From positions 12,114,484-12,178,483 of the forward strand of contig NC_092564.1 in NCBI RefSeq assembly GCF_037975245.1: DNA of 64,000 bases, read 5' to 3'. This DNA comes from Apostichopus japonicus (taxonomy: Eukaryota; Echinodermata; Holothuroidea; Aspidochirotida; Stichopodidae). The translations under genes were made by a program, and so were the position numbers. Under the pieces are notes generated by a model, which saw nothing but the letters and a program-made list of their open reading frames with translations, was not told the DNA's origin and ran no database searches. Positions 11,423-24,453 of this stretch are shown here, one piece after another. Numbering within the stretch: position 1 is the first letter of the stretch; every line of letters begins with the position of its first letter.

Positions 11423-14027
11423 CTTAAATTAGAGAAAAAAAACATTGAAAAAGATAGAAAATGACACATTCTATTGATTGGCTTCAAATTAGCAGCATTT
11501 TAGTTTGGAAATCTTAAGATATTTATAACTGAACATAATCCAGTTAACAGTTGCAACTCATTAGTTTAATTATTATCCTAGCTTCATTTTAAATATAAAT
11601 AAATAAAGAATGACACACACACACGCACATTGACTTTTGGAGGATACCTTGGTTAACCATACAGCAAAATAGATATCTCACACAAAGTATTACGTTACTT
11701 TTCAGATATTTTTTATACAGGAAAACAAACATTATTCTTGCTAAGACAGACCCGGTTTATACATAACTTATAATGAGTTAGGTTAGTATTCAACACGTTA
11801 CATCTTGACCATCCTGCATAGAACATATGTCAACACGGCCGCCATGTTTGATAACGAGCGACCGAATTTTACTTGATATTATGTCAAAGTTTATAGACAT
11901 ATATGCTTTATAACAGGGTTGTCCAACCTACGGCCCGCGGGCCACAGTCCGGCCCGCCGCAGGGTTGCGTCCGGCCCGCCAGAGATGCTCTACGGTGCGA
12001 AATTTTAGTGAGCAGATTTATTGATAACAATTTGAAGCTATATAATTAATCAGTCGAACCTTCTGGGTCCAAAAAACTGCATACAGATCAGTTTGTGTGA
12101 CACTCTCTTAGCGGAGGGGGGGGGGGGGCGGCTGAACTTTATTCATCTGTTTTATCAGGAAGGAAAATAAATCAGTGCGCTCCGCGTGCAGTGCTCACAT
12201 TTTGTTGCCTTGGGCTTCGGGCAAAAATATCGAAAAATCGAGCGTAGGGTTCATGCGGCCCCCTCCTTCATCATAATCATTCCATGTGGCCCTCCTCTGC
12301 AAAAGGTTGGACAACCCTGCTTTATAACTATTTATACTACAAATAAACGATGACAGCCAGGTGCATAGCGAGGAATTTGCCAAGGGAGGGCGAAACCTGC
12401 TGGCAAACTATCTAAGCGTATAGCGCCACTATGAGTTGGCGCGAAGGGTACAAGAAAATTTTGGCCGAAAATGCTTCCAAGATCGCTGGAAATGGCACTT
12501 CCCAGGCCTTTATAAGTTGCATCTAAGCATTCTCTATTTTGAAATTACTAGCGATATCATAAACAATATACCAAAAAAAACATTTTAAAAAATCCAAAAA
12601 ATATGCTCAAGGGGGGGGGTGGTCGCCGCCTTCGCCCCCCCCCCCCTTTGGCTACGCGCCTGATGACAGCTACGTGGAGTCGACAGGTTTGAGCAAACTG
12701 ACATTATTGAAAGGAACCCAACAACACTTTTGCTATTACACGATGTGATTATTTCGTTACCCTGCTTGGCTATTTGTGAGTGACGTTTATATCTGCTTAA
12801 GAAAACTTGCAAAGGTTTGTAAATGAAGTCATATGTAAGTAGATTATATAATGAAAGCACAAAGTAGTAACGAAGTGACTATGATATCACGTCCTATTAG
12901 TACACTCTATATATGCTGTAGGAATAAGCGACTACAAACGCTATATTTAAAATCGTTTTAAATGTGCTTACTTGTTGGAGACAAGAACAATATTATACGA
13001 ACTTAACATTAAAAAAAAACTCACCCAAAATTATAAAAGGCATTGAGATGATCACGAGGTTGGTCTGCACCCCACAGAAACTGAGCAATCCCACTGATGA
13101 CACCACCGCAAGAAATACCGACAACACACCCAAGATACCAATCCACGGTTTGCTTTGAACTCCGTCGCGAATCATGATACAAGAAAGGCTCGCGAAGGTC
13201 ACCATAATGAGAAATGTCCCGATCAAGTAAGGCACGGAATCGACTGCTATATCGAATTGAGACTCATCAAGTGAGGTCGAGGTAAAACCGTATACCTTAA
13301 TGAGGTCAAATTCTGAAGATTCGAGCAAGTTTATGACCAAACTCTCCCAATCTTTAGAAAGTTGGTTGACTCCCACGGGTGCACTCCTTAGGTAGAAGGT
13401 TAGTAATATTGCATCAGCGTGCACGAGTTGGTTCTCTTCTACACGAACCCCTCCGAAAAAAGGTTCGATTAAATAGCGAGAGCCGTCTGCAGCGGTAAAG
13501 CTTGGAAACGGTAGTTGGATTATCGGACCACTTAAGTCAAGATAATACCGTAACGATACACTTACAGGATTTGGGAAACAATCACCTCTCCACTGATTAC
13601 ATAAATCTGAATAATTCAAAGGATGTGAATAACCTGCAGGAGGGTCAATTTCAGATTTTGTTATGACGTCATCTAAGTCTAAAACAGAAGCAACGTGTTC
13701 TTGCCGCAGAATGTTGCCGCCATCTTTCGAAGTGATTGCTATGGCAACGGTTCTATGATTGAGATATATCAACCGATTGGGTAAAATGTTGAGATCATTC
13801 ACGGGAAAGAGATGATGTAAGTTCTCTGTCTCGTTTCTGGCTCGACTATTTACAGGTGTAAATAAGTACTCGGTATCATTTTGAAAGGCAATGTTGCGAA
13901 TTCCTATCCCAAGTACAGCGGTGATTAATAACGTAGTGAAAATGATGAGAAGAGGAAAGCGACAAAGAATTCGAGAATAGGCTCGAAATGATTTCCGGAG
14001 CAACCGCTCGATACCTTGAAACGCCAT
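9807..14027 (-). CDS. Patched-domain (PTCHD3-like) RND-superfamily membrane protein A
   Basis: Two coding exons, complement(join(9807..11422,13025..14027)), give 872 residues. The ATG at 14027 sits in a good context (accATGGcg) and aligns exactly with the start of the paralogue at 26680; an ATG nine codons upstream is less likely. The order is: TM1 at about 22-44, a large luminal/extracellular loop with Cys pairs, and a sterol-sensing-type bundle starting near 264. TM4 carries GIGLDDMF (about 335-342). A cytoplasmic loop, TM7 at about 501-527, a second ectodomain with LPCCEKY, and TM8-12 with GFSVDF (771-776) follow. Both acidic GxxxD-type motifs of RND/Patched transporters are kept, so an ion-driven lipid or sterol transporter is plausible. 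The substrate cannot be read from sequence. The intron splits the Gly codon just before IGLDD (phase 1) and contains two hAT-like MITEs. Family assignment is firm; the closest named relative (PTCHD3) is inference. Confidence 0.9.
11914..12319. mobile_element. hAT-like MITE in intron of gene A
   Basis: The terminal inverted repeats CAGGGTTGTCCAACCT / AGGTTGGACAACCCTG bound 406 bp. They are flanked by a perfect 8-bp duplication, CTTTATAA (11906-11913 and 12320-12327). The CAGGGTTGTCCAAC start and 8-bp duplication are typical of non-autonomous hAT (Charlie-type) elements. There is no coding capacity. Confidence 0.85.
12358..12662. mobile_element. hAT-like MITE (solo form of a module inside the 1.9-kb element)
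   Basis: The ends are CAGGTGCATAGCGAGG and, inverted, CAGGCGCGTAGCC. The perfect 8-bp duplication ATGACAGC lies at 12350-12357 and 12663-12670. The interior (GCGCCACTATGAGTTGGCGC, then 'cattctctattttgaaattactagc') matches positions about 4320-4525 of the 1.9-kb element in reverse orientation. It lies 38 bp from the MITE ending at 12319. Confidence 0.85.
13025..14027 (-). CDS. Patched-like gene A, coding exon 1
   Basis: This exon encodes residues 1-334 and the first base of codon 335. It carries the N-terminal tail (MAFQGIERLLRK), TM1, ectodomain 1 and TM2-TM3 plus most of TM4. It ends ...ATT TTG G followed by the donor gtgagt. Reading past the donor gives a short run of Phe codons and then a frame end, so splicing is required. 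Confidence 0.9.
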
Positions 14028-14331
14028 GGTATGGTTCGTTATGTATACTCTCAATCGTGAAACCTGCAGCTAGCTTCTGATACAGCCCAGTTTATTCCAT
14101 ATATACATACAGCACAGTTTAGTCCGTTAGATTATGACCTGTATGAAGTAATTAAAACGTGATCCGTCATAATGCACTGTTAAAACATCAATGTAATGGC
14201 AGCCTAACAAAACTTACAGAAAATCCCATTGTACAGTTTACATGAATAAATAAATAAATATATATACGAAACAAGGCTATATGCCTCTTTCGGCAGAATA
14301 AATATAAATATATAAATATATATATATATAT

Positions 14332-14668
14332 ACACGGGCCACCCGCTTTGTACGCGGACACCCTAACCAACTATAGGCTATGGACGCTGATTGTATGTCC
14401 AGAGGTTCGAAACCGGTAAGGAAGGTCGTAATTTCACTGTAGGCGTTTGACACCTGTATCAGACAATACTCTGTTCTGTTTTTGGTAACATATTTTGCCT
14501 TACTCTAGAGATCAAACATGATGTTAACCAACTCGAAAATCATTTGTGATTCCTAAAGCCGGATCTCGAAAGAGATACTTTGAACAGACTTTATGTTAAT
14601 GAAATAGAGGTAAACGACAAAGGCAAATGAATATATATAAATGAAAACGTAATGAAAAGGAAAATCCA

Positions 14669-14671
<3 letters not shown>
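14332..14671 (-). mobile_element. tRNA-derived SINE, copy 1
   Basis: The sequence matches the copy at 17617-18040. On the minus strand it contains 'ttcatttgcctttgtcgttt', 'gagttggttaacatcatgtt', 'accggtttcgaacctctgg' and the tRNA-like 'tagttggttagggtgtccgcg'. It is bordered at 14672 by a (TA)n tract, which also follows the same word in the other copies. The tRNA-like part is cut short near 14332. Confidence 0.7.
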
Positions 14672-14736
<65 letters not shown>

Positions 14737-14804
14737 CCTGTCATCTATAAACTGTACATATCCATACCTATTTCTGCTTGTTACTAATATCCGCCTGTCA
14801 TATA

Positions 14805-14856
<52 letters not shown>
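14672..14856. repeat. (TA)n microsatellites
   Basis: Two AT dinucleotide tracts (about 14672-14733 and 14808-14856) are separated by 'ctgtcatctataaactgtacatatcc', which recurs at about 14890-14915. These produce the Tyr-Ile repeat frames seen in translation, which are not genes. Confidence 0.9.
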
Positions 14857-14899
14857 CCATACCTTTCTGATTGTTTCTCATATCCGTCTGTCATCTATA

Positions 14900-15600
14900 A
14901 ACTGTACATATCCAGTCCTTTTTGGTTGTTACTCGTATTCGCCTCAGTATATGGTAATGTTTTTATATACAGTGGTCTGGAATAATACATGTTAACCAAG
15001 GAAGCATGTAGACGTTGTTCTACAATACAAAATTTGCTTACACCATTACACTGTACTGTACTTTACCATTGCATGATTGTTGAAATATGGATGGGTCCTT
15101 TGACGTGTATCACACATTATTGTTTGGTATTGTGCCAATTTACTCACCTTCCAAGCATAGCCTGGAGGACAATGAAAATTGCATAATACAAAACGCCAAG
15201 ACTTTTTTTCTTTTCTTTTAAGCTGTTGATGCTGGACAATAATCGTTTCGTCACGCAAGTGTCATATATCTCGTGCATTTCTATAGGAGTTCTCTACACT
15301 TTTGGCGTATACTATACTTACTATGTGCAATGTACAGGTTAGAAGTGTAGTACACCTCACGAAAGTGTAGTGGTATACTCGAGCCCGTTCTATACTCGAG
15401 TACATTTTGTCGTACTCGTAATCGGGACTGTGTGCTCGTACTCGCAGGATGCAAATATCATGGACTCATAGCATATACACTCGTGTAGTTACATCATTTC
15501 CCAACATGCAATGTACAGGGAGATGAGATATTGGACTTCACATGTGGCGAAGTGTGTGTGTGTGTGCGGGTGGGTGTGTGTGAATTGGTCTTTTATTTGA
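14900..15600. other. No gene recognised
   Basis: Between the TA tract and the SINE fragment at 15602 no exon, RNA gene or mobile element could be supported. The stretch has scattered 'ctcgag'/'gtactcg' words near 15375-15445 and a GT-rich run at about 15553-15580. Confidence 0.4.
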
Positions 15601-15601
15601 A

Positions 15602-15740
15602 TTTCTTATAACATAGTCAATTCAAAGTATCTCTTTCGAGAGCCAGCCTTAGGATTCACATTTGATTTTAGTTGGTTAGCATCATGATTGATCTCAAGAG
15701 TAAGGCAAAATATGTCACCAAACAGTTCTACGTGAGGTTA
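15602..15740 (+). mobile_element. SINE fragment, plus orientation
   Basis: The words 'caaagtatctctttcgaga', 'agttggttagcatcatg' and 'aaggcaaaatatgtcaccaaa' match the inner part of the SINE at 17617-18040 in the opposite orientation. The copy lacks the tRNA-like head. The hAT-like MITE at 15773 lies just downstream. Confidence 0.65.
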
Positions 15741-15772
15741 GCAATGTCAAACACGAACGAAGTAATAATCAC

Positions 15773-16151
15773 CAAGGGCGTAGGAACCGGGGGGCTGGGG
15801 GGGCGCCAGCCCCCCCCCCCAGTGAAAAATGTGGAGGGGCGGAAGTATCATTCCGCCCCCCCCCCCGCTCCGCAAGTCAGAAAACCCCTTTTTCATTTCC
15901 AAATGAGAAAAAAATCTCATTTGGAGCACCAAATTGCATCTAAGGCCAGGTGAAAATACAAAATTAAGTTTACAAAATGGAGTGGGTGTTGAAGTGTGCT
16001 ATATTGCACCAAATTGCATCTGAGGCCACCCGGAAATGCAAAAAATTCCAAAGGGGAGGGGGACACCCCCTCCCCTTAGACCCCTCCCCCAGGCCGGCCA
16101 TCAGTCTTCAGCCCCCCCCCCCCCACTCAAAAGTACCTTCCTACGCCACTG
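15773..16151. mobile_element. hAT-like MITE family M1, copy 1
   Basis: The element starts CAAGGGCGTAGGAACCGG and ends with the inverse of CAGTGGCGTAGGAAGG. The 8-bp duplication ATAATCAC lies at 15765-15772 and 16152-16159. The interior contains poly-C/poly-G dyads and two 'caccaaattgcatct' words. Copy 2 at 19918-20291 is nearly identical and in the same orientation. Confidence 0.9.
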
Positions 16152-16159
16152 ATAATCAC

Positions 16160-17516
16160 AATCATATTGCATTTACAGTAAGACAGTTTACAAATATATT
16201 CAAATAAAGATACACGCAATGGATGTATATGTGCTATTTGTTTTGCTCATATTATACAGCAAATATTGAACAAGTAAGAATGCTTATAACAAAATTCCGG
16301 ATGGATAAGTAATCACCTTTAGAAATGCCAAGTTGATTGTTCTGTGAAATACCACGTTGTTGAGACCTTGAATAATTGTACTAGGTAGCAACAATAGTTA
16401 ATTGTTAATTTCAAAAACAACCCACGTCATTGCAATAAACTATCAGCTATATCACGCATATGGAGCATGACACAACAACAGCCGGGTCAACCAACCCCTT
16501 CCAAAATGAGGGTAAAATACATGATTATGGCGCTTTTCGTGACTCTGCTCAGTACGATATGTAATGATATGACTCGAAGCAGAATAAAGTGTTATTTTTC
16601 ACTCAATCATCCCAGAGTCCGTTAGACCGCATACATGTGGTTGCGTCCAACTGATTTATTTATCTGCAGTATTGACAAAATTCAAACGTGAGAAGCCACA
16701 GACTGTAAACTTAAAAGTTATACAAAAGTTTGAAAAATCCGATTTCATTTTCCATAAAAAAACTGTCATGTATACATTTAAATTAATTTTTCAAGAGAGT
16801 TATTCTAAAATTTAAACTATAGATATGATTGTGAATATTGATTAGTGTAGAGAAGCCCTGAAATTAGATTATTCTTCGGTAGTTGCCCATCCAATAGTAT
16901 ATATTATATTTTCAAGTTTATTATCAGTATACATATACAGACACACAAATACATTTCTGTGATATAAAGTATTCATCACACTCATGAATCAAAGCAAACA
17001 TAAATCTAATGCATGGTTTCTGAAAGTAGTTTAGAGAGAATTTGCAACCTCAAAAATTGATATTTTTGAGATGTCAAAATCAGGAACTTAAAGCAACAGA
17101 CGGTGTTTTGTAGTAAATAACACAGAAATGTAAGTTTTTGTCTGTATACATTGATAATGCAAAAACTTATATGATTAATTCGAAATAAATTGCGATTGAG
17201 CAAAGGAAGAGAATACTTGTTGTAAAGCCGTTACATCTTGTGGATTCTCACATAGATCCTTTCTTAAATTGGTGATTGTATCAAGTTCCTTAAACTAAGG
17301 ATTCTAGTACTTGATTGGTTACGTCAATGTGTCATTATAGTCTGAGTAAGGTACATAAAGTAGACCAAATCAATACAAATAATTGAATAAAATCATATCT
17401 TGTGTTTTATGGTTCCGTTCTCTGCCTAGCTACGTGTACTATATGAACTGTTTTGTGGTGTAGATATAGTGTAGGCTGTACGGAACAGCCCAAAGTTGAA
17501 AAGGAACATACAGTTA
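16160..17516. other. No gene recognised
   Basis: AT-rich sequence without supported coding exons, repeats or RNA genes on either strand. Confidence 0.4.
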
Positions 17517-17583
17517 AGTGTTAGGAGGCTGGAAGTTTATTCCCTGTTCTGGATTTTCAACTCACTACGATTCAAATTATATT

Positions 17584-18229
<646 letters not shown>

Positions 18230-19250
18230 ATACGTAATGGGTAGAGGTGGTTTTATTAATCCCTCTCTAGATATAGATATATCGCGATTATGTATCCACA
18301 TTTGTTTGAATGTTGCCTTACCCTGGTGCATTCTGTTCTTTTCAAAAGGACGAAATTTGAACGATGAAATAAAGACATGAGACCCTGGGCTACTTTATAA
18401 GTTGCATACGATCTTCTAAGAAACGTTAACAATTTCTTTAATAAAATATGTTTACTTTACTTTACTCTATTTTATCATGTTGTGAAGCAATGTATATATC
18501 CCTTCATATAACAGGATACATAGATTGAGACTGAACCAGGAATACTCGTAAATTAAAAGAAACCGAGGATTGAAGTTTCATTTGGATTCTACCGAAACAT
18601 CACACGAACGGAACGATTGAGGCAGTCTGAATAGCGATACCTATTAATTTTGTATTAATATTTAAAAAAAAATGAACACGATATATTGACATAACTACCA
18701 TATAACAATTCCTTGATGCTAAGGTTCTAAATGCCTACAGCTGTGTTTGTATCAAGCATGGCTTTGTTAGAATATCATTGCTCATTTCGTTCAAATGAAT
18801 CCGTCAAACTTAAAGGTAGGCATTTGCTGAAACAAAGAACATATCTCTCTTTCTGGCTTCATTTTCATTCGTTATCATCTCTGTTTGTGTTTTCATTGAT
18901 TCATTATGGGTTGTATACTATTTACATATTTATAGATATTACTGCTAATTCTCATTGATCATTATACTGTCAGAGACGTCGACAAGAACATTTGGAAGGG
19001 GTGAAGAGGAGGGGTGTTGTCGGGTAATTGGAGAGAAGACGAACTCACGAAACTATCGACGAATTAATTAATGCTGCGGATGTTTAATGTAGCAGATTGG
19101 TTCTTGATCTGGATATTGGATATTAGGATAAAGAAAACCGAGATATCGATAGGACCAAGTGTCGGTGTCCACTTATAGTTGATTTGGCTGAGAGTGAACA
19201 GTCAAAGGAACATAAAGTACCCAGGTAAGGCAAGCTATGATCATTGTGTT
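18230..19250. other. No gene recognised
   Basis: No coding exon or repeat was supported. The sequence is moderately AT-rich with no notable structure until the palindrome at 19251. Confidence 0.4.
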
Positions 19251-19293
19251 CATATATACATATGAGGTGTACTACACCTCATATGTATATATG
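19251..19293. repeat. Perfect 43-bp palindrome
   Basis: The 21-bp arms 'catatatacatatgaggtgta' and its exact reverse complement flank a single C. It can form a stem of 21 pairs. No repeated copy was found in the window. Confidence 0.95.
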
Positions 19294-19917
19294 ACCAACT
19301 ATATAGCCTACCGGTTACTGCTGTACTGCGTTGTCTAGTAGAAATTAAGCCTATACTTGTAGAATGGCATACACTGTAAACGTATATAAAGCTATACATG
19401 GGTCTTGTTTGTTCAATAACCTTACATTAGGTCCCGGGGCCGCGTGGGTATTTTACTTCCACAATCAATGTGGACATTGGCCTGTCTTTATCACCCCCCC
19501 CGCCCCCCCCCAAAAAAAGATGAAATAACAGCCAGCATTTGACTTCAACGAAAGAATAAACATGAGAAATCTTATTTCTACTTTGAAATTAGCACCTGAC
19601 AGGTAGTTACCTACACGTAATTACCTCGAGTATCGGAACGTGACATACAGCATGCTATACTGCGGTGGTACCATAAATTGACCATTGCATTCTGAATTCA
19701 AAGAGCCAAAACTTAGACAATGGCCGTTACCTTGACCTTGACCGTTAGTGGTAGAGAACTATTAACAGTTTTGAAAACGAAATTCATCGTCGTTGCTTTA
19801 CCTTGATACTACTTCCAAACAATGAAATATAGACGTAATAATACACTAGCAATCAGCTACCAGAAATATAGTAGAAACCCACAAGGGCTTATATGGATTA
19901 ACACTTACACGTCCGGT

Positions 19918-20291
19918 CAAGGGCGTAGGAACCGGGGGGGCTGGGGGGGCGCCAGCCCCCCCAGTGAAAAATGTGGAGGGGCGGAAGTATCATTCCGCCC
20001 CCCCGCTCCGCAAGTCAGAAAACCCCTTTTTCATTTCCAAATGAGAAAAAAAATCTCATTTGGAGCACCAAATTGCATCTAAGGCCAGGTGAAAATACAA
20101 AATTAAGTTTACAAAATGGAGTGGGTGTTGAAGTGTGCTATATTGCACCAAATTGCATCTGAGGCCACCTGGAAATGCAAAAAATTCCAAAGGGGAGGGG
20201 GACACCCCCTCCCCTTAGACCCCTCCCCCAGGCCGGCCATCAGTCTTCAGCCCCCCCCCCCCCCACTCAAAAGTACCGTCCTACGCCACTG
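19918..20291. mobile_element. hAT-like MITE family M1, copy 2
   Basis: Ends and interior are as in the copy at 15773-16151. The perfect 8-bp duplication CGTCCGGT lies at 19910-19917 and 20292-20299. The pre-insertion flank 'agggcttat..ggatta' followed by 'acttacacgtc(c/t)ggt' recurs at about 20397-20430, so the element landed in one member of a short duplicated segment. Confidence 0.92.
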
Positions 20292-20529
20292 CGTCCGGTG
20301 ATTTATTTTCATAGTACTATTATAATAATCTGATAATAATCATCTGCACTTATTTTTACGACGCTTAAAGCGACCACAAATGTGGTAGATACCGGAAGGG
20401 CTTATGGATTACAACTTACACGTCTGGTGGCTTCCAATTCGACATTACTTTGGAATCTTTTCAATTTAGAAACTCATTTCAAATGGGAAAACCATAGATT
20501 GCTCTTGGATGAAAAACCCGCCTTACTAT

Positions 20530-20870
20530 GACCCGGTCGCGTATATTTTTTCCCAGGACGAACGTGGGCATCGGCCAATCAAATCCCTGGATTCCAAACA
20601 TGTGACGCTTTTTCAAAAAACATGTTCTGAATCTTTTTTCCTATATTTGACCCCAGATTATGAACGACAATCCTTCATTTTCATAGAATTTGAATCCCTA
20701 ACCCATTTTCTAAACCCTAACTCTGATTTCAAACGAATTTGTAAATTCCTGAAAAATCTGAAACCCACGTTCGTCCTGGGGAAAAAAAAACGCGACCCGG
20801 CCGGGTATCGAATCCGGAACCTCCCGATTGCTAAGACCCATTGCTTCAAATGCCACCGCCTTTATCTACT
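20530..20870 (-). mobile_element. tRNA-like SINE remnant with inverted flanks
   Basis: Arms at 20530-20568 and 20764-20800 are inverted copies of 'ccgggtcgcg', a T-run, then 'cccaggacgaacgtggg'. Next to the right arm the minus strand reads 'aatgggtcttagcaatcgg' and 'ggttccggattcgataccc'. These have A-box and B-box character, and a (TA)n tract borders the unit at 20875. It is probably a SINE-type or fold-back insertion; the exact family is unknown. Confidence 0.5.
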
Positions 20871-20872
20871 CG

Positions 20873-20874
<2 letters not shown>

Positions 20875-20942
<68 letters not shown>

Positions 20943-20955
20943 TTATATATATATC
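20875..20955. repeat. (TA)n microsatellite
   Basis: About 75 bp of TA with a TTTATTTA interruption near the right end. It borders the tRNA-like remnant. Confidence 0.95.
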
Positions 20956-22675
20956 CGTCTCCAACTAATGTGACTGATTACGCTAGAAATTTAAATAATG
21001 GTTATTTATTTCATAAATGCCATTTTACTGCCATCCTCTAGAAAGTCGCTTTAATTGAATGATTGGCTCATTGTCTCATTTGTCAACCACGTATAATTAT
21101 GATGCGGCCTTGGGAGGTGGGGTGGAGGCTTGAGCCCCCCCCCCCCCGGATAAAATCAGGGGATCATCTCCCACCCCCTCATTTACAAACAGAATAAATT
21201 ACAACAATCCGAGTGTACTGCAGTACATGGATATATTACATATACGTGCGGTACAACCATAACAATCGAACATTACTTGTTTTAAAAGTTGTTTTGAACG
21301 CGCTGTGCATAATATAGCACAATATCGTATCTCAGTACCATCCATTTCATCAACATTTCTCAAAGATGAGGGCTCACCCCAGAGGCGTACAATCAAGAGA
21401 CGGTCTGCCCCGATCGGGTCTGTTATCCTCTCTTGATTCCACCCCTCCCCTCCCCCGCCGCTCCCCCACCCCTCCCCCACCTCTCTCGCCAGGTATTTGG
21501 AGTGAAATTGAGATGATGTCAGTGTACTCCACAGCATATTTATTACCTCCCAGAATAGGCCAGCCAGTCTTGCTACCATCTTACACAAATATCACCACAG
21601 GCCGATATGTAAATATCACCACAGGCCGATATGTAAATATCACCACAGGCCGATATGTAAAAATAATAATAATAAAAGGCTCATATAATCGCACAGATTA
21701 TTACTATCCATGCAGTCTTGTTAAGGCACGTGTGCAATCTGCTTATATATTTGGTGTGGTGACGTCATTGATTCGCTATTTCAGTCAGATCAGGACAGTA
21801 ACAGCAGAATACAAAAACAGACGACACGATCTGGTTCTCAGTCTAAAACTATAATTCGTAAGCTTCGGAATACTTCACCTCCATGGTAACAGTGCCTACA
21901 CAATTACATTCTCTCGCATATAGACATAATGTATCGTAGAAGATTAAACTATATATGATTTAAAATCCGAGTATACAGTTAAAATCAAATTCAAAATATA
22001 CAGATGATATTGGTAAAATCTAATCAGAGAGTTGTCTCTCACATCCCGGTATCCACCGAGAACTGCAATTTCGGAATAGAAGTTTAGGCGAAATATCAAA
22101 TATAGTCTTTTGCCTCATAGAGTATTACAAAGTGAATAGCAATATATATATATATATATATGTAACGAACAAGTTATTTATGTTGTGCATTTCGTTGTAG
22201 GGCTAACTTTACAATCACAAGTCTTGCACTCTATACAGCTGCGGTTTACAGTGTTCGTCAGATAAAAACATCCTCTCACTGTACATGAATTAATGTATAA
22301 AATGATAATATTATAAGGAAAAGTTAGGGAGTTCTTCAAAATCATCAAATTATTCGATATCTCGCTATATATATCATAAAGATACACGTTAGATTAAGCT
22401 AACATCCTTTAAAAATTATTAATATTAGAAACTGATTTATATTGCATTTTGAAGTAAATAAAACTCACACACAAACGAAAATGAATACTTCACGTATTGT
22501 CAACATGATAATATCACTGGACTATGATTAACACAAATTTTTTTCGAGTAAACGGCTTTGAATAGGTCCCTCGGTTAAATCATGACAATATCAGCAGCCT
22601 CAATTTTTGATAGCTAAATATATAAAAATAACATTACGACAATGCGAGCATAATCTTGTGCATGTTTTCTTTTTA
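20956..22675. other. Intergenic, no gene recognised
   Basis: The stretch contains a C-run at about 21137, a pyrimidine-rich block at 21435-21490, a 24-bp minisatellite at 21587-21660 and a short TA tract at 22142-22161. It lies downstream of Patched-like gene B and must include its 3' UTR. No clear AATAAA was assigned. Confidence 0.4.
21587..21660. repeat. 24-bp minisatellite, three exact units
   Basis: The unit is 'aaatatcaccacagg' plus 'ccgatatgt', repeated three times head to tail. In frame it would read Asn-Ile-Thr-Thr-Gly-Arg-Tyr-Val, but no surrounding gene supports translation. Confidence 0.9.
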
Positions 22676-24453
22676 CTAATGTTCGTCAATAACCATGCCT
22701 TCGTTATCCGCGCCTACGGTAGCCGATACCGACCTTGCGTGCGATGCAGATTCTCTTTGGTCATGTCTGTTCTTATCACAGCACGCCTCCCGTAGGTATG
22801 CTACTATCGTGATCATCGCTGGAAGGAATACTAATCCATGTAACATGCCCAAAGTCATTACAAGGGTCATTATTTTGGCAAACGTTCTAAAGATATAACT
22901 TGAAGACCAAAATAACAATGAAACGCCAATAATTGTCGAAAACCCACTTTGTAGAATAGGAAAACCTAATAGGTAAACTGAACGAGAAAGCTTATCGTAA
23001 GCTGAAAGATTTTTCTCTTCAGAGTCCATGACGAAAGCGTATGCGACATGTGCAGAAAAGTCTACACTAAAACCAATACAAAGTACCAGGTTAACCATTG
23101 ATATCGATTCCAAGGCGACACCCCATAACGCCATAAAACCTATTACCCCCAACAAAATGGAGGCGACCGAGAGAGTGACCAAAATACCGACCACAATATT
23201 AGGCATCATAATTAGGGACACAAGTAACATGCTGGCGACTGCAATGCCTAGGGTAAGGACTGTTGTTGGTACGATTATAATGTACTGCTCAGCGAAAACG
23301 AATCCCAATGAAGATGCAATGATGGGAACACCCAAGGCTTCCGTAGCTTCATCGATACTATCGCGAATCCCAAGCAGTAGTTCCTCCTCGTCGACCGAAG
23401 AGAAGGTGTCACCTGACACTAGGATAAACCGGGAGGAGGCTATCTCGCTCTCGTTAAAATTAATATCCAACTGAAATCGTTCGCAACATGGTAACGTTAG
23501 AAAGTCATCCCTTAAAATCCTTACAAATGTCTCTTGATCGACCACCGAGGTGCTAAACCTAACCTGAAGGTATTTCTTGTATTCATCTAACCAAATATCG
23601 GAGACATTACGAGGTTTGACGTGACTCTTTTCGTGAATGTCTATTAAAAACATCTCGATCTTTGCTTGCTCGGAGATGTCCCAGTAGGGAAGCGGCTCGG
23701 TGAAGACGACCGAGACACTAGGGCCAGTCTCTTTGAAATACTTTGATTGTAACGTAAAATAACCGTGAGTCATCGTGCCCTCCTCGGCGATGTTAGCTTG
23801 TTCTAGTCCCATCTCGAGAGTTGTGGAGAAATACACAGCTGCCGCAAGGTAAATGACGTAAGATAAACAGATAACGAGCAGAGAAACCGGTTTGTAAATC
23901 AATTTTGCATAATAATCCCGGAAGAAAATCATCATAGCGTGATGTTTGACGGGCCGCCCTTTTTCGTCATCGTTACTTTCTTGTTGACTCCGGTGGTGGT
24001 GGTGTGCTTGACCATTGGAACGGTTGGTCTCGACATCGGTAGATTCGTATGCTTGACTTTGTGCGTTATTCGGCGTTCTATGCATCATTTGTCCGTTAGT
24101 AAGGTCGTTATTGGATTCATATACATCCACACGGCGATCGATGGGCACACAGGTACATCCATTGCAGTCAAAGTATTCCATGTATCCAAAAAGGACCATG
24201 CAGGCCCCAAAAAATGTGATCTGGTATAAGAAATCGAAAAAGACAGCTACCCCAGTGTACAGACAGAATATTCTTATAGCGGGAATCGGTGATATCGCAC
24301 CGACACAAAACGCCAGGATATCGGTCAGACTAGTTATTGAGATGGAGACTGCGGCATCTTCAAATGTCCCAGCTATTCTATCCACCACTGGCAACGAAGG
24401 GTCTGTTTTCCTCCATGCTGCTATCATGATGAACATATCGTCCAAACCAATAC
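22676..24453 (-). CDS. Patched-like gene B, coding exon 2
   Basis: The acceptor 'catttccag' precedes GT ATT GGT TTG GAC GAT ATG, completing Gly333 and giving IGLDDMFIM. The exon stays open for 591 codons. It carries the His-rich cytoplasmic loop (QAHHHHRSQQE), ectodomain 2 and the second six-helix bundle. It ends in an acidic tail (GADNEGMVIDEH). Confidence 0.92.
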
